A stretch of DNA of 64,000 nucleotides from the NCBI GenBank assembly GCA_021234155.1, contig JAJEKV010000161.1:1021316-1085315 (forward strand), given 5' to 3'. Origin of the DNA: Isoetes taiwanensis. Its lineage: Eukaryota; Streptophyta; Lycopodiopsida; Isoetales; Isoetaceae. Position 1 is the stretch's first letter; the number at the start of each line of letters is the position of its first letter. Below, one piece after another: positions 46,906 through 59,154 of the stretch. The notes beneath the pieces were generated by a model, which saw only the letters and a program-made list of their open reading frames with translations, did not search any database and was not told the origin of the DNA. The position numbers and the translations under genes were made by a program.

Positions 46906-47536
46906 AGCAATTCTTGGTTCTGTCGCTACAATTCTTGGTCTAGCATTAATTATGCATTGAATTGCTCAAATTTTGTTGGACAACCTGCTGTTTTAGTTGC
47001 ATAGTTAACCCCTTCTGGAATTAGTCGCCAGCATTTGTTATGCCTGAACTGAGTCTGTTCTGTGCACCAAGTCACTCTGATTTTCTGTAATTTTATTTGA
47101 TATACCAGAATCTTGCGAATCGGATGCATTAATTATGCCTTGAACTGTTTAGGACTTGCCTCTGTCATGCTTTGATTTTCTGGATTTTTATGTTCGGTTT
47201 TTGTCCCTCATGTTAACTCTACACTTAAAGACTGGGCACTATTGCTTAGGGGTTTCCTTAAATGCCTGGGAACTTGGTAGGTTTTGTGCATGGTGCACAC
47301 TGATTCTCTGCAATGATATTTAGTATACCATAATTTCTCAACGATTATGCATGAATTATGCCATGAAGCGTGTGTTGGTCTTTGGATAATTATCCTCTTT
47401 GCATTCTACATGGTTAAGCTCATTACATTGATTTATATCCCTTGATCCGTGCCTTGTTGACATAATGGTTCACCAATACTTCTACCTAATTGGCATTTCC
47501 ATTTGGCATTGTCATAAATCATTCCATGGCAGAGTG
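46896..47536. repeat. 640-bp direct repeat, left copy
   Basis: Starts GTGACAAAGAAGCAATTCTT and ends CATGGCAGAGTG. Nearly identical to 54887-55524 in the same orientation. It contains no recognised coding sequence. The two copies flank A7. Confidence 0.85.
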
Positions 47537-47924
47537 TAGGTGGTCCAATTCAAAACCCCTTTCAAGCGCCACAGCATTGCATTTTAGTCTATACCTTGGC
47601 TTCTCATTGCATTTATCCCTTAGCATTTTATTGGATTCTACTCTAACCCTTACAGGCCCTTGCTGGAAATAAAAATCCTATTGTTTAAAATCAGTAAGTT
47701 ACTCTGTTTATCACATAGGATGTAGCAAAATGTGGGCAGTGACCCCAAAGAGTGACCTCTAACTTGAAAAAATGGTTGGCCATTGGCGTGGCCAAATGTG
47801 TTGTTTTGTCATTCCAAAATGTATTCGATGCGTTTGAACTATAAAAATTGCTTTTCGAACTTATGAGATCATCTTTGCGTTGGCTTGTTGTCTCAAAATG
47901 CATTTGGGGCTAAAATATTACTTG

Positions 47925-47993
47925 TAGGGATTTGAACCCCAGTCTGGTAGCCCGTAAACTGTTTCCTTAACATGCAGACTAGCATTTATTTGA
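47925..47993 (-). repeat. tRNA-like segment
   Basis: The minus strand reads AAATGCTAGTCTGCATGTTAAG and ends CTGGGGTTCAAATCCCTAC, the B-box end being the clearer part. No family B body is attached. Confidence 0.45.
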
Positions 47994-48198
47994 CATATGA
48001 AAATCTTATAGCCATTATTTGAGATGCAGAATCAAGAAAGTTGGCTGATAACAGGTGCCTATAACAACCCAGTGTCTTGTGCTTGTGATCGCAATTAGGG
48101 AAGGGCTCCTTTGCGGCTGACCTAAACTTAGGATTATGGGCATATCTCTCAAATAAGTGGCCGATTCTAGCTTTCAAAATGTTTCTTGCAAGGGTGGT

Positions 48199-48341
48199 TT
48201 AGATCTTGTAACGACAAATGATTCTAGCATCAAGAGGTTCATCCCGATCCTGGCCTCATGTAGCAGTGCCTACAAAATCCTGGATTCTCTTGCCAAATAT
48301 TGATAGAGGAAGATACTGACGATGATATTCAGCACAATCAG
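48199..48341 (+). pseudogene. Eroded SAP-type exon of A7
   Basis: GLDLVTTNDSSIKRFIPILA corresponds to GLDPNK...IKKFIP of A5 and A8. After two stops and a frameshift near 48304, the acidic end EEDTDDDIQHNQ is readable up to the CAG|GTTTTA donor at 48341/48342. The AT-hook start and first helix are not recognisable. Confidence 0.6.
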
Positions 48342-49448
48342 GTTTTATTTAGCTTATTGCTTACTTTGCATTATATATTGTCTAAATTTCATTTGCAGCT
48401 ATGATCATTCTGTACCTGGAAGATCTTCTCTTATAAATCTTCTTGTTCTTGTTCTAGCATACGATTTTCCTTCTCTAAATTGTTAGTAGGATCCCTTTGT
48501 TTTTACTGCTTAGTTTTCTGTAGCAGATCTATTTTCTTGTAGCATGTTAAGATCCTGTAGGTTCTTGATATCATATCACTCTGGTGGCCATTCAGTTCTA
48601 TGGGAGGGGTCATAGGCTGCATAATATGTTACTGAAGATAATTACTCTATTTTCTTATGCCATGCACGGGCAGGATTTTGATAGGAGACTCATAATTCCA
48701 TTATGCAGCTTGATCTCTTGGGCATTACTGTCTTTAAAATGCACCTTCACTTTATGTTGCCTCTTTATTATGTCCTACTCATGATTTCTGATAGTTTTGG
48801 CCAGCATATTCATGTGTTCTATCCAGTTGGCTTACATGAGTTCCATTTGGCCTAAGCAGATTGCATGGGTTAATTCCATTATGATATTTTCCCTCTTAGT
48901 CAAACGCAGCCATATTGATTTATTATTTGTTAGTTTTCTTTTTTCTTTGGTGTGGACCTTGGAGCCTAATATTGTTACTCTTATTCTAGAATTTGTTCCT
49001 TATCTTTTTCATTATCTATTTTAACATTGATCGATCGGTTTGCCTAGTTAAATTGCATTCAGGTGCATTACGAGATCCGGTCTTTTATGTTTGTTATGAT
49101 GACCGCTTTATGGATATATTGCCCAGGTATAGACGTTTTTAGTTTCAATCTCTGTTCTACTGAATAGTATATAATAAACATCTTTGCTTAGTTGTACACG
49201 GATCGCCTAAATTCTTTCTAATATTTCAGTGCTATCCAATAGGTCTATGGCACACGAGTTTGTCTAGCTTGTTATATTCTTATATTATGATATGATGTCT
49301 CGGTTATGTAGCTATTAAGTTTTAGCTTTTCGAATTTCAAGCATCCCATCCGGTTACATTAAATTTAAAATATTGCATATAGTTCAAATGTAATTTGTGT
49401 ATAATATCTTTACTTTATGGCAATTTTAAGAATTTCTATTAATGTCGT

Positions 49449-49565
49449 GGGTAAAGGGCGAAAGGCCAAGGTTATTCATTGCTTACCTGCTAGCATATGC
49501 ATTTTACCCTTCTTAGGCTAATTAATGCATTTTTTTTGCCGGTAACCGAACTCCTTCTCCCATAT
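49449..49565 (+). ncRNA. R1 pseudoknot block (A7)
   Basis: GGGTAAA (49449-49455) with TTTTACCC (49502-49509), a GGCgaaaGGCC hairpin, TTACCTGC (49483-49490), and GCCGGTAA (49538-49545), which gives one mismatch in the long-range stem and loses the CAG of the donor-like site. Confidence 0.55.
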
Positions 49566-49859
49566 TACGTTTTTCAGTTGTTTTTCTTGAAGGCATGATT
49601 CTGCAAGTATATGAACACACTCTTTATAAATGTTATTTTAACTCTGAAAGGGGTAAGCATCTCCCTTTTGTTTTATGATTGAAAGCATTTAAAATTGGTA
49701 TCCTACTTTAAACTCTTGAATCTTTTTTATTACTTTGAATTTGGGTTGCTACTTACACAACTCTCCACAGTTATGTTGATCTTTCTTGAATATTAATTCT
49801 GGAAATATTTCTAAGGCTATTGTCTATTCTGTTATGTTCCTTAATTTCGTATGTTTTTG

Positions 49860-52800
49860 TTGAACTTTTTTGTGGAGATTGATGGTGATCAGTCCTTTAC
49901 GTGGTGTAATGGTTGGACAGGAGCTGGCAGAGCTTATGCAAGGCATGATAGAGGATACTTTAATACTTGTGCAGCTGCTCGGCTAGCGGATTTTCGTCGC
50001 TCAAATCTTCTGGATAGCTCTGTGTCTGATCATAATCCACAACTTCTAACTAATGATGTGGCTAATTGTCATCGACCTACCAGGACCTACTTTAAGCTTA
50101 ATTGCAAGTACCTGGAGGATGATGAGTTCAAAGTTGGCTGTAGTCGGGCTTGGTCTCGGGCCTTCTCACCTCGTAGGGGGGCATGTCGGGGTTGTTGCGG
50201 CGTTGTCTGCGGTGAAGTCATTTGCAAAAGAATATGGGAGAGTCGAGGCTGCTGAAGCTAGAGGGCTATTATTTGCATTGTACCGGGAATTAGAAGTACT
50301 CGCTGCGTGGCCATACTAATGGAGTCGGAGAAAAGGAGTTATTTTTTCTCGGATCAAGGCTATAGAAACCGTAAAAATTTATCGAAGCCAAAGTGAAAGG
50401 GGTTGCAAAGTGGTTCAAGGACGGTGATAGATGTACCCGGTTCTTTTTTGCGGCTGCAAGAAGAAGGAAACTCGCCACTTCTATACATTCTTTGGTGCTG
50501 CCAGATGGTGCTCTTATCTCCGATCCGGTGAATCTTAAGCAAGATATCTTCATCATCACTTTTCTTCATTCTTTGCATCGACACCCATTGCCCTTTCGGA
50601 AGGACATGCAATTGGGTGTGTTGACTAAGGTGCGTCGCATTGTTTCGAAGAGCGAGAGGTTGCTTCTTGAGTCTAATATTGTGAAGGAGGACTTAAAAGC
50701 ATTTGTGGCTCTCTTGAAAAGGGATAAATGCCGGGTCTTGATGGCTTTCCTATTGAATTCTTTCAGAAGTGCTGGGACTGGTTGGAGGATGACATATATG
50801 ATGCCTTTTGTGAGTTTCAGAGATTTAGGAGCCTTGATAAGATTTTGAATACAGGTTGTATCTCTCTCATTCCAAAGAACAAGGAACCCAAGACTATTTC
50901 TGACTGGCGACCTATTACATTGCTTTCCTCTGTGTACAAGATCTTTGCTAAGACATTGGCAGAAAGAGTCCGAGACATCTTGGCTGACGCTATCTCGTCA
51001 ACACAATCGGCTTTTCTCCCTCGTCGTTGTATTCTCAACAACGTGGCTGCTGCATATGAAGGAATATATTGGGCCCGGTTACAGGGTCATAGAGCAGTGT
51101 ATCTTAAGCTTGATTTTGCTAAAGCCTACGATAGTGTTGATTGGGGCTTCTTGGAGAAGTGTCTTCTTGCACTTGGGTTTGGGGAGTCATTCACAAGGAA
51201 TGTCATGAAGCTCCATACATCAGCCAGATCTCCATGTCCTTTTCGAGGGCGAGCCATCGGATATTTTTGTAGTGGGTAGAGGAATTCGGCGGGGTTGTCC
51301 CTTAGCACCCTTGCTTTTCACAATTGTGGCGTAAGTCTTGTCCCGGCTCTTCTCCGTGGCTACCCAAGATGGCGTTATTCAAGGCCTCCCAATGGACGAT
51401 GGTTCTCAAGAGGTATGTAACCAATATGCCGATGACACTTTTTTGTTCCTAATTGCCGAGGCTGAGAATCTTCGTAATGCTAAGCTATTATTAGACACAT
51501 TCTCCTTAGCATCAGGAGTTCTTGTAGGGTGGCAAAAATGTACTGACTTTGTGGGCGTTGGAGTCCCATCCCTCCCTGTATTTTGGACTATCCTTGGAAG
51601 ATTCTTCTGCATGGCAATACCACAAAGTTGCTTGGTATCCCAGTTGGAATTCATGTCTCTGCTTCAGATGCTTGGGATGAAATCATTAGTGGGTTGCAAA
51701 AGCACTTGTTTTGGTGGAATCTGACTAAGTCCTGGGTCCATGCCCGGTAGAATCACTGTGGCTAAATGTGTTCTTAGTAATACTCATGTCTACATGGCGT
51801 CTGCTTTACTAGCTCCGCAGTGTAAGATGGAGGAGATTGTGCGTATCGTCAGAAATTTTATTTGGGGTGGAAATGAGTTAGGAGCAGTGGTCAAGGTAGC
51901 TTGGGCGAAATGCATTAGACCTAAGGCAGCTGGTGGTCTTGGTATGTTGGATTTTCACCTCCAAAGCAAGGTGATGATATCAAAGTTCATTTGGAGGATT
52001 TTCATTGGTAAGGATGATTCTCCTGGCCTGAGGTTGTTGGTGCAGTCGATTCAGCATTGTCTCCCATTTCATAAGGCCTCCATTAAGCCCCTCCTTCCTT
52101 GGGCTTTGCTTTATCATATGCATCCGTATCCTAATGCTTCTCCCTTTCTAAAGGGGTTGCTTGATGCTTGGGACACTTGTCGTCTCTTTTCCATATTAAT
52201 CACGAGGCATGTCTTGAGTTGTCCACTCCATCTTTGGTGGATTCCTTTGCGGGGACACTCCGGAGAATGTGCCTCTAAGTGTGGTTGTTCATCCAAAGAC
52301 ACAACGACGATGGGTAGCAGCTGGTATCAATACTATTGCAGCTTGGTATGAGTCTGATCATCTCATGTCATGGGAAGCATTTAGAACAAAGTTCTTGTTG
52401 TATAGATGGGGATGAGTAATCTGGAATCATATTCTTTGCATTGTTGCCGCGGGATTATGGTCCCAGATTGAGGTAGTCATATGGGGTTGCCATCGGGATA
52501 TCCGGCCGAGGCGGTTTGTGTCTTACGTGTATAAATTGCTTGTGCATTCTGAAATCCCTGCCTCCATCTAATAGATGGCATCTTGAGTCCCTCGACCACA
52601 ATGGAAAAGTGTTTGGATATGGGTATGGGATAAGCTGCTTCACCCCAAAGTAGTAGTTTTGTGGTGGCAAGTGATCCATAGATGCCTCGAGTCAACAGGT
52701 TAGTCCATAAAATGGATAATCGGATTTGAGCTCGCCCTTTATGCCGCAAAGGGTTGAGAGTATTGAGCATTGTTTTTTTCTTGTGTGAGAGGCTTGGCGG

Positions 52801-53231
52801 GCATGGTCTTGGTTGTTGACCCTTTTGGCATCGTCTCGATCTAGCCAGCAAAATTTTGCTTGCTATCTATCGATGCTTGGCCCAAACAACGGAAACGAAG
52901 CTTTTCATCTCGCATGCGGTGGCTTTTATGGTCAATCCGAAGAGAAGGAGGTTGTTTATCTTTAAGGGCATAGATACTGCAGATGAGGTTGTTCTTCAGT
53001 GGGCGCAAGATAAAATTGTTATGGCTTACAATTGTTCTTCTCTTGATCAAGAGAAGAAAGTACTGATCTGGCATACTTACCTTCAGATTCATTCTTTTGC
53101 ATAGGCAGGTGGTTGTGCTCAGTTGGATCGGTTTGTCCACTGGGGTTATAATCCTGTCTTTGCATTTATGTTGCTCTGGTTTCTAGTTGGTGAATAAAGC
53201 TTGACGTCCTTCAAAAAAAAAAAAAAAAAAT
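49860..53231 (+). mobile_element. Degenerate L1-type LINE
   Basis: A non-LTR retrotransposon, sense plus. An endonuclease C-terminal remnant (FTWCNGW, SVSDHNPQLL) lies at about 49890-50050. Reverse transcriptase spans about 50400-51720: PGLDGFPIEFFQKCW, LIPKNKEP, SDWRPITLLSSVYKI, STQSAFLPRR, LKLDFAKAYDSVDW, then the catalytic NQYADDTFLF at about 51420-51450 after a frameshift. The typical plant LINE tail follows (RNFIWGG, GGLGMLDFHLQSK) to about 53104. An AATAAA lies at 53192-53197 and a run of about 18 A at 53213-53230. Several frameshifts and stops disable it. It sits in the intron of A7 in the same orientation. Confidence 0.9.
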
Positions 53232-53492
53232 TTTGTTTGGTTGTAACAACCATGGTTTTTGGGTTTTATGTGGTATGGTCTGTGGTTATTATTATTATTC
53301 TTGTGTCTTTGCTTATATCTTGATGCAAATCTGTTGTCTCCTTTACTTATGCTGTGCAGTATAGAATGTTTTGTTGGTAATAATGCATTTATACTTATAG
53401 TTTAAACAACCCTAGGTTGTAATGTTGTTATGCTTAGTCATAGCACTAGTTATAATTGGTAATGCACTTTGGCAGTCCTTTATTCTGTTAAA

Positions 53493-53647
53493 TCTCTAAG
53501 GCTTCCCCTTTTGGGGTCTGATAAGTCCCGTCTTACCTTTAGTTAGTTGGTAAGGCTTGGATGTCTTGGCAAAGCATTAGGTTTTGTTTTGGCTAGTATA
53601 TATACCCGATTTCAGATCACTGGTTTTACCAGTGTGAGCCTTAGAGA
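53493..53647 (+). ncRNA. R2 structured block, complete (A7)
   Basis: A 155-nt block closed by TCTCTAAGGC (53493-53502) and GCCTTAGAGA (53638-53647). Inside are CCCCttttGGGG, CTGATAAGTCCC, a stem with CTTACC/GGTAAG, GGATGTC, CATTAGGTTTTG, AGTATATATAC, and a hairpin CACTGG/CCAGTG (53618-53634). It lies 60 nt before the acceptor of the next exon. Confidence 0.65.
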
Positions 53648-53707
53648 TACCTAATGTTTTTCTTGATTATTTATTTTTACATTATTCTAATTGTGGTAAC
53701 ATTTCAG

Positions 53708-54022
53708 GATACTATTCCCATCACACGCAAGGTTTTCAATCTTGCTGATGGTAACCAGCAGATAAACCACCAGACACTTGACTATAGGCCCGGATGGTAC
53801 CTGGAAATTGCAATGCTTGGTTATGCTGGTGCTGGGATTCTTGCACCAAACAAGGCAGTACAAACAGTTGTTGTTACCCCGATGAAGTGGTTGCCGAGGG
53901 TTGGACTACTAGTACAAAAAATTAAGCTTGCTCTTGATTTTGGATCACTGGTTTTTCTGGAGGATGCTTCTGCCAAACACATAAGTTGCAACATTGCTAA
54001 TGGCAGCCAACAGACAAATTAG
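53708..54022 (+). CDS. Downstream coding exon of A7 (unrecognised family)
   Basis: 104 codons plus stop after acceptor TTTCAG, phase 0, matching the phase-0 donor of the first exon. It is related to the A8 exon through RPGWYLEIAMLGY and GILAPNKAVQ (A8: RPGWYPELAAFGY, GIPAPNKAVQ). The similarity stops after about 50 residues, and this copy terminates early at 54020 whereas A8 stays open for 145 codons. No known domain recognised. Probably truncated by mutation. Confidence 0.55.
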   Translation, partial: DTIPITRKVFNLADGNQQINHQTLDYRPGWYLEIAMLGYAGAGILAPNKAVQTVVVTPMKWLPRVGLLVQKIKLALDFGSLVFLEDASAKHISCNIANGSQQTN

Positions 54023-54529
54023 CAGAACCCTTTGTGGATAACTGAGCAGAAGTATACTCTTAAAATCTCCGAGTCAGGATATAATTCTTCAGGAAATTCC
54101 ACCTAAGGTGGTCCAGACTGCCATATTATACATAAAGGACTCAAAATTACATTGCTTACTCATTCCAAGTACTACACGCTGATGGAAGGTGAGACCTCTG
54201 CTATATTGTTTTGCATCGTTTTTTGTGATTCAATATAATGTTGGAATTAGTGTCCAGTTTTAAGAATGTAAAATGATGATTATTATCACGAACCGTTTAT
54301 CAACGTACTGCATAATTTTACTCTGGCCACAGTGCCAAATTTACTGGGTTTTTCCCAAATTACTCTACTGGCCACAACGCCAAATTTACTGGGATTCAAC
54401 ATGATGAGTATTTGCCTGGACTCAAGTATGATATCAGTGTGCTTAAATCTGAGCTTAACAAATTCAGGTATGGTGTTTGTGTCTTCGATTAAGTCTCTTT
54501 ATGCATTGTACTTATTTTATGTAGTTGGC

Positions 54530-54615
54530 AGAAGGGTCCCTAGGCATAGGGACCCTTCTGTCCTTATGCTCTAAATGGGACCCATCTCTGCCTTCCGGTT
54601 GGAGGGAGGTTTTTC
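54530..54615 (+). other. R3 terminal hairpin (A7)
   Basis: A perfect 13-bp inverted repeat, AGAAGGGTCCCTA / TAGGGACCCTTCT (54530-54542 and 54547-54559), with a 4-nt loop. CTGCCTTCCGGTTGGAGG follows just before TA. It could act as an RNA 3'-end structure or a terminator. Related ends are at 30590-30682 and 39162-39249. Confidence 0.6.
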
Positions 54616-54886
54616 ATATATATCTATATATATATATATACGAGGGCTAGGGCTAGCCTCTGTTATGTCGGAGAATTGAGCCTCTTCTGCGCATATAAAC
54701 ACTGATTTCCTACATTTTCATTTACCATTTTGTCCACTCTAGACTTCTAGATTGTTTGCTCTATCTTTGTCTTGGACTCGAAATCTATTTTTCAATGCTA
54801 GTTTCCAAGTTTGACTTATTGTGCCTTGATTGTGGCGGCAAGGTGTAATGGCAGTTTTCCCTTGATTGACTTATATAAGGTGTCAT

Positions 54887-55524
54887 GTGACAAAGAAGCA
54901 ATTCTTGGTTCTGTCGCTACAATTCTTGGTCTAGCATTAATTATGCATTGAATTGCTCAAATTTTGTTGGACAACCTGCTGTTTTAGTTGCATAGTTAAC
55001 CCCTTCTGGAATTAGTCGCCAACATTTGTTATGCCTGAACTGAGTCTGTTCTGTGCACCAAGTCACTCTGATCTTCTGTAATTTTATTTGATATACCAGA
55101 ATCTTGCGAATCGGATGCATTAATTATGCCTTGAACTGTTTAGGACTTGCCTCTGTCATGCTTTGATTTTCTGGATTTTTATGTTCGGTTTTTGTCCCTC
55201 ATGTTAACTCTACACTTAAAGACTGGGCACTATTGCTTAGGGGTTTCCTTAAATGCCTGGGAACTTGGTAGGTTTTGTGCATGGTGCACACTGATTCTCT
55301 GCAATGATATTTAGTATACCATAATTTCTCAACGATTATGCATGAATTATGCCATGAACTGTGTTGGTGCTGGATAATTATCCTCTTTGCATTCTACATG
55401 GTTAAGCTCATTACATTGATTTATATCCCTTGATCCGTGCCTTGTTGACATAATGGTTCACCAATACTTCTACCTAATTGGCATTTCCATTTGGCATTGT
55501 CATAAATCATTCCATGGCAGAGTG
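54887..55524. repeat. 640-bp direct repeat, right copy
   Basis: Sister of 46896-47536 with a handful of differences (for example AACATTTG versus GCATTTG, ACTGTGTTGGTGC versus GCGTGTGTTGGTC). It is followed directly by a family C array. Confidence 0.85.
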
Positions 55525-56364
55525 CATATGATCTTAGAGAATCTAGAGGAATCTCAAGAGAATCTTAGGGATTCTAGGGGAATCTTTATTGAATCTTGGA
55601 AAACCTAAGAGAATCTAAATGGAATCTTGAAAAATCTAGAGGAATCTTGGGATAATCTTTGAAAACCTAAGGAATCTTAAGAGAATCTTAGAAAATCTAG
55701 GGAAATCTTTGAGTATCTGAGGAATCTTGGAGAAACTAGGGGAATCTTCGTAGAATCTAAGAGAATCTACATAGAATATTGCAGAATCTAAAGGAACCTT
55801 AGGCTAATCTTCAGAAATCTAGGGGAATCTTTCTAGAATCTTAAGAATCTAAGGGGAATCTTTCACATTGGGTGTGTTTTTAAGGGTCGGCTTCATGCAG
55901 TCCCTCATCTGAATCTTAAGAATCTACAAAAATCTTTCACACTAAGTATGTTTTGCATGTTCGGCTTCACATTGTCCGTCATAGTATGAACATGATATAA
56001 TGACTTTTGATGGATTTTCATCAGATCCTTATGGAATACAGATACATAGAACTTGTGAATAAACATGGATTCGAAATTTGCCAACCTGGACTGGAGCCAG
56101 ACAGGGGCTTCACACGGTAGATGGCTAAAAGAACAGGTGAATCGACCTCAACTCCTGGAGTCGTTTCATGAGCATTGTCCGGCTATCGAGTAAGCGGCTC
56201 AATCCTTACATCACTGGAAACTTTTATCTGCTTAGATTCTTGCAGGTTCTTTGCACGCAATCTCATGGACCTTAACGATGATGCCTCATATATCGACTGT
56301 CTACAATCCTCAAAACATATACATTCAACTTCATACAGGCCCTACATAGTACAACCACTTGTAT
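55525..56364 (-). repeat. Partial family C element
   Basis: A GAATCT-type array in minus orientation (55525-55865), two copies of a unit ending TCGGCTTCA..GTCCSTCAT (55875 and 55965), then unassigned sequence with TACATAGTACAACCACTTGTATAT at 56343-56366, a family C terminus. Confidence 0.55.
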
Positions 56365-58172
56365 ATTTATAAAATTATTCTATGTGTCCCAGGGAAACGA
56401 TGTGCCCATGGTTTATATAATGTGCTAAAAATATGTGACATGCTTCTTTGCCGTCGGATTGGGGGCACTAGTTGTGTGGCGCAACGTGGGCCATTGGATT
56501 ATGGATGGGTCATGCATGGGGGATGCATGGCCATGCATGGGGGCATGCAACACATCCCTGGACCATTGGATAAAAAAGGGGAGGTGAAATCATGGCCCTT
56601 GATTTTTACCAGGAGGGTGCAAGGAAGCTTCCTCCCAAAGTGGATTTGGTGTAACCAATCTCCACCATTAGATCAAAGGGGGGAGGAGAAATCCTAGCCA
56701 TTCATTTTTTTAATTAAATTAGAGTTTTTTATATTAAAGAAGGTGAGGTGTCACTCTTATTTAATGAAAAGGTAATGAGGTGGCACCCCATTAATTATGA
56801 AGCATTTATGGAAGCTTCCTTCTTTTGTGCTGCCTTCAAACGACTTTATCTTGCGATTGAGATCTCGGATCATAGTGAGACCCACACCATTGGATTCCTC
56901 TCATCGAATGCTTTTCAATGAGTAGTGGTTTGGAATCGTTCTGTGCAATCTCGGATAATCTAAGGGAATCTTCATAGAACCTAAAGGAATCTAAAAGAAC
57001 CTTGGGGAACTTAGAAACTTGAAGGAACTTAGAGGAATCTTGGGATAATATTTGGGAATCAAGAGAATCTCAAGAGAATCTTAAGGAATCTATGGGAATC
57101 TCAAAAGAATCTAGGGGAATGTAAGAGAATCTTCAAAAAATGCTTAAGAATCTAGGGAAATCTTGATGGAATCTTTGAGAATCTAGGGGAATCTTCATAG
57201 AATTTAAAAGAATCTACGAGAATCTACATAGAATCTTGAGGAATCTAAAAGAATCTTCAAATAATATTTAAAAATCTAGGGGAGTCTTTATATGGAACCT
57301 TAAGAATCTAGGGGGATCTTAGTGGAATCTTAGGGAATCGAGAGAATTTCAAGAGAATCTTCATGAATCTAAAGTAATCTAAGGGAATCTAAAAGAATCT
57401 TGGGATAAGCTTTGGAAATCGAGGAAATATAAAGAGGATCTTAAGGAACCTATAGGAATATCAAAAGAATATAGGGGAATCTAAGAGAATCTTCAAAAAA
57501 TATTTGAGGATCTAGTAGAATCTTGATGGAATCTTAGAGAATCTAGTGGAATCTTTATAGAATCTAAGGGAATCTAGAAGAATCTATATAGAATCTTGAG
57601 GAATCTAAAAGAATCTTTAAGTAATCTTTGAAAATCTAGGGGAATCTTTGTAAAAACCTTAAGAACCTAAGGATATTTGTGGAATCTTAGGGAATCTAGG
57701 GGGAATCCAAAGGGATTTAGGGAAATCTTTGACTCTAGGTGTGTTCTATAGGGGAATCTGCAGAGAATCTAAGGGAATCTAGAAGAATCTCCATGAAATC
57801 TTGGGGAATCTAGAGGAATCTTAGAATAATCTTTGAAACTCTAGGCTAAAGAAATCTTAGGAATCTTCATAAAATCTTTGAGTATCTAAAGAATCTTGGT
57901 GGAATTTTGGAGAATCTCTATAGAATCTTCATTGCATGACTTTAAGTTTGACTTCTAGTCGAATTTGTACAATCCCTCCAAGAATCATCAATGGATCTTG
58001 GGGAATATAAGCGAACATTGATGGAATCTCATAGAATCTAGGGAAATCTTTCTAGAGTCTTAGAGAATCTAGGAGAAACTTAAGAGAATATTTGTTGGAT
58101 GGCACTGCATTTTGCTTCTAGTCGAATCTGTACAGTCCCTCATAGTGCAACCGCTCATAGTACAAAAACTTG
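56365..58172 (-). mobile_element. Family C element C3 (inverted)
   Basis: Reverse-complement layout of C1 and C2: ATTCTATGTGTCCCAGGG edge, conserved block (56390-56945), GGAATCT array (56950-58100), then CCCTCATAGTGCAACCGCTC and ACTTGTATATA next to TA (58172-58194). The frame at 56359-56697 covers the block but has no homologous frame of the same kind in C1, so it is not coding. Confidence 0.75.
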
Positions 58173-59154
58173 TATATATATATATATATATATACTAGCT
58201 TCTCCTAGGATCTAATCTAGCAGAAGTTCTTACTCCAAACACTAACTCTCCGTAGAGCTTGAGATTTTGTCTATCCTGGCGTTACCCAGGCCCAAACAAT
58301 ATTCCCTAGCTTGTGTGATGTTTTAGCAAATGTAGATTATATTATATTATTATTATAGATCATATGCACACTTTTTCAAGACAAGCGTAATGAGGACTAA
58401 ATTTTTAGCCCCAAACCAAGCTTTGTCCCATATAGAGTGTAGTGCTTTATCTTAACAAATGCAAATTATCTTATGAATCATAAACTCTTCTTGACATGCT
58501 CAAATGAACCATACGTTCTTATGATATATGATCTTGCGCATACGACCAGCTTAATGAAGACCAAATTTTTGGCCCCAGACCAAGCTATTCTTACACATAG
58601 ACCAATACCCTTAATTATTAGTTGTATTCTCAGTCACACGCCCTTGTGTATTACCTAAAGTGCAAGATTAACTCGATGAGGACCAAGTATTTAGTCCCAT
58701 ATCAAGTTATTCCTACAGAATAAGCTTGTACAATCCGCAGGGGAGGACCAGCAACAAATTTATCATCATGACTTAGAATAAATCCCTGTAATTCTTGTAT
58801 GACATCATTCTTACAAAACTTAAATATCACTTGCATTAAGATCTTGATTATCAGCCATATAATAAAGAAGAAGACTCCACTTGCATTTTCACAAGGCTAT
58901 CAAAGCAACCTATTTGTTCCAAATCAGTCTCTTATGACACAATTCCATGTAAAACCAATGCATATAACATCCCACTTTTTAAGTTTTTGTCACTTTGATT
59001 TCGATATTCTAATATTCCGATATCTAAATCATGTTCTTGACCATGAAGACAAAAATCTAAAACAACTACAAGGCTGTTCTTAAAGGCAAAAATGATCAAG
59101 ACATTTGTATCCGCAATCAGCAAGTAAAAGTGAAGGTATCACCACTATGTTTCA

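Larger units (their letters stand above)
47994..54615 (+). mobile_element. Family A element A7 (coding subfamily, LINE-interrupted)
   Basis: Sense plus. Order: eroded first exon (48199-48341), intron with R1 (49449-49560), LINE insertion (about 49860-53231), R2 complete (53493-53647), acceptor TTTCAG at 53702-53707, downstream coding exon (53708-54022), 3' region, R3 hairpin (54530-54559), CTGCCTTCCGGTTGGAGGG and TA (54616-54640). This is the only copy in the window showing both the downstream exon and a putative 3' end. The 5' limit is uncertain. Confidence 0.65.

Noticed and set aside
53493-53560. R2 as a hammerhead ribozyme (CTGATAAG core)
   Set aside because: The hammerhead core needs CTGATGA and a GAAA after stem II; here the eighth core position is A and GGATGT follows the stem.
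56359-56697. A 112-codon frame in C3 as a gene
   Set aside because: It covers the conserved family C block, but the frame is not kept in C1 and the same block in C2 is only partly open.
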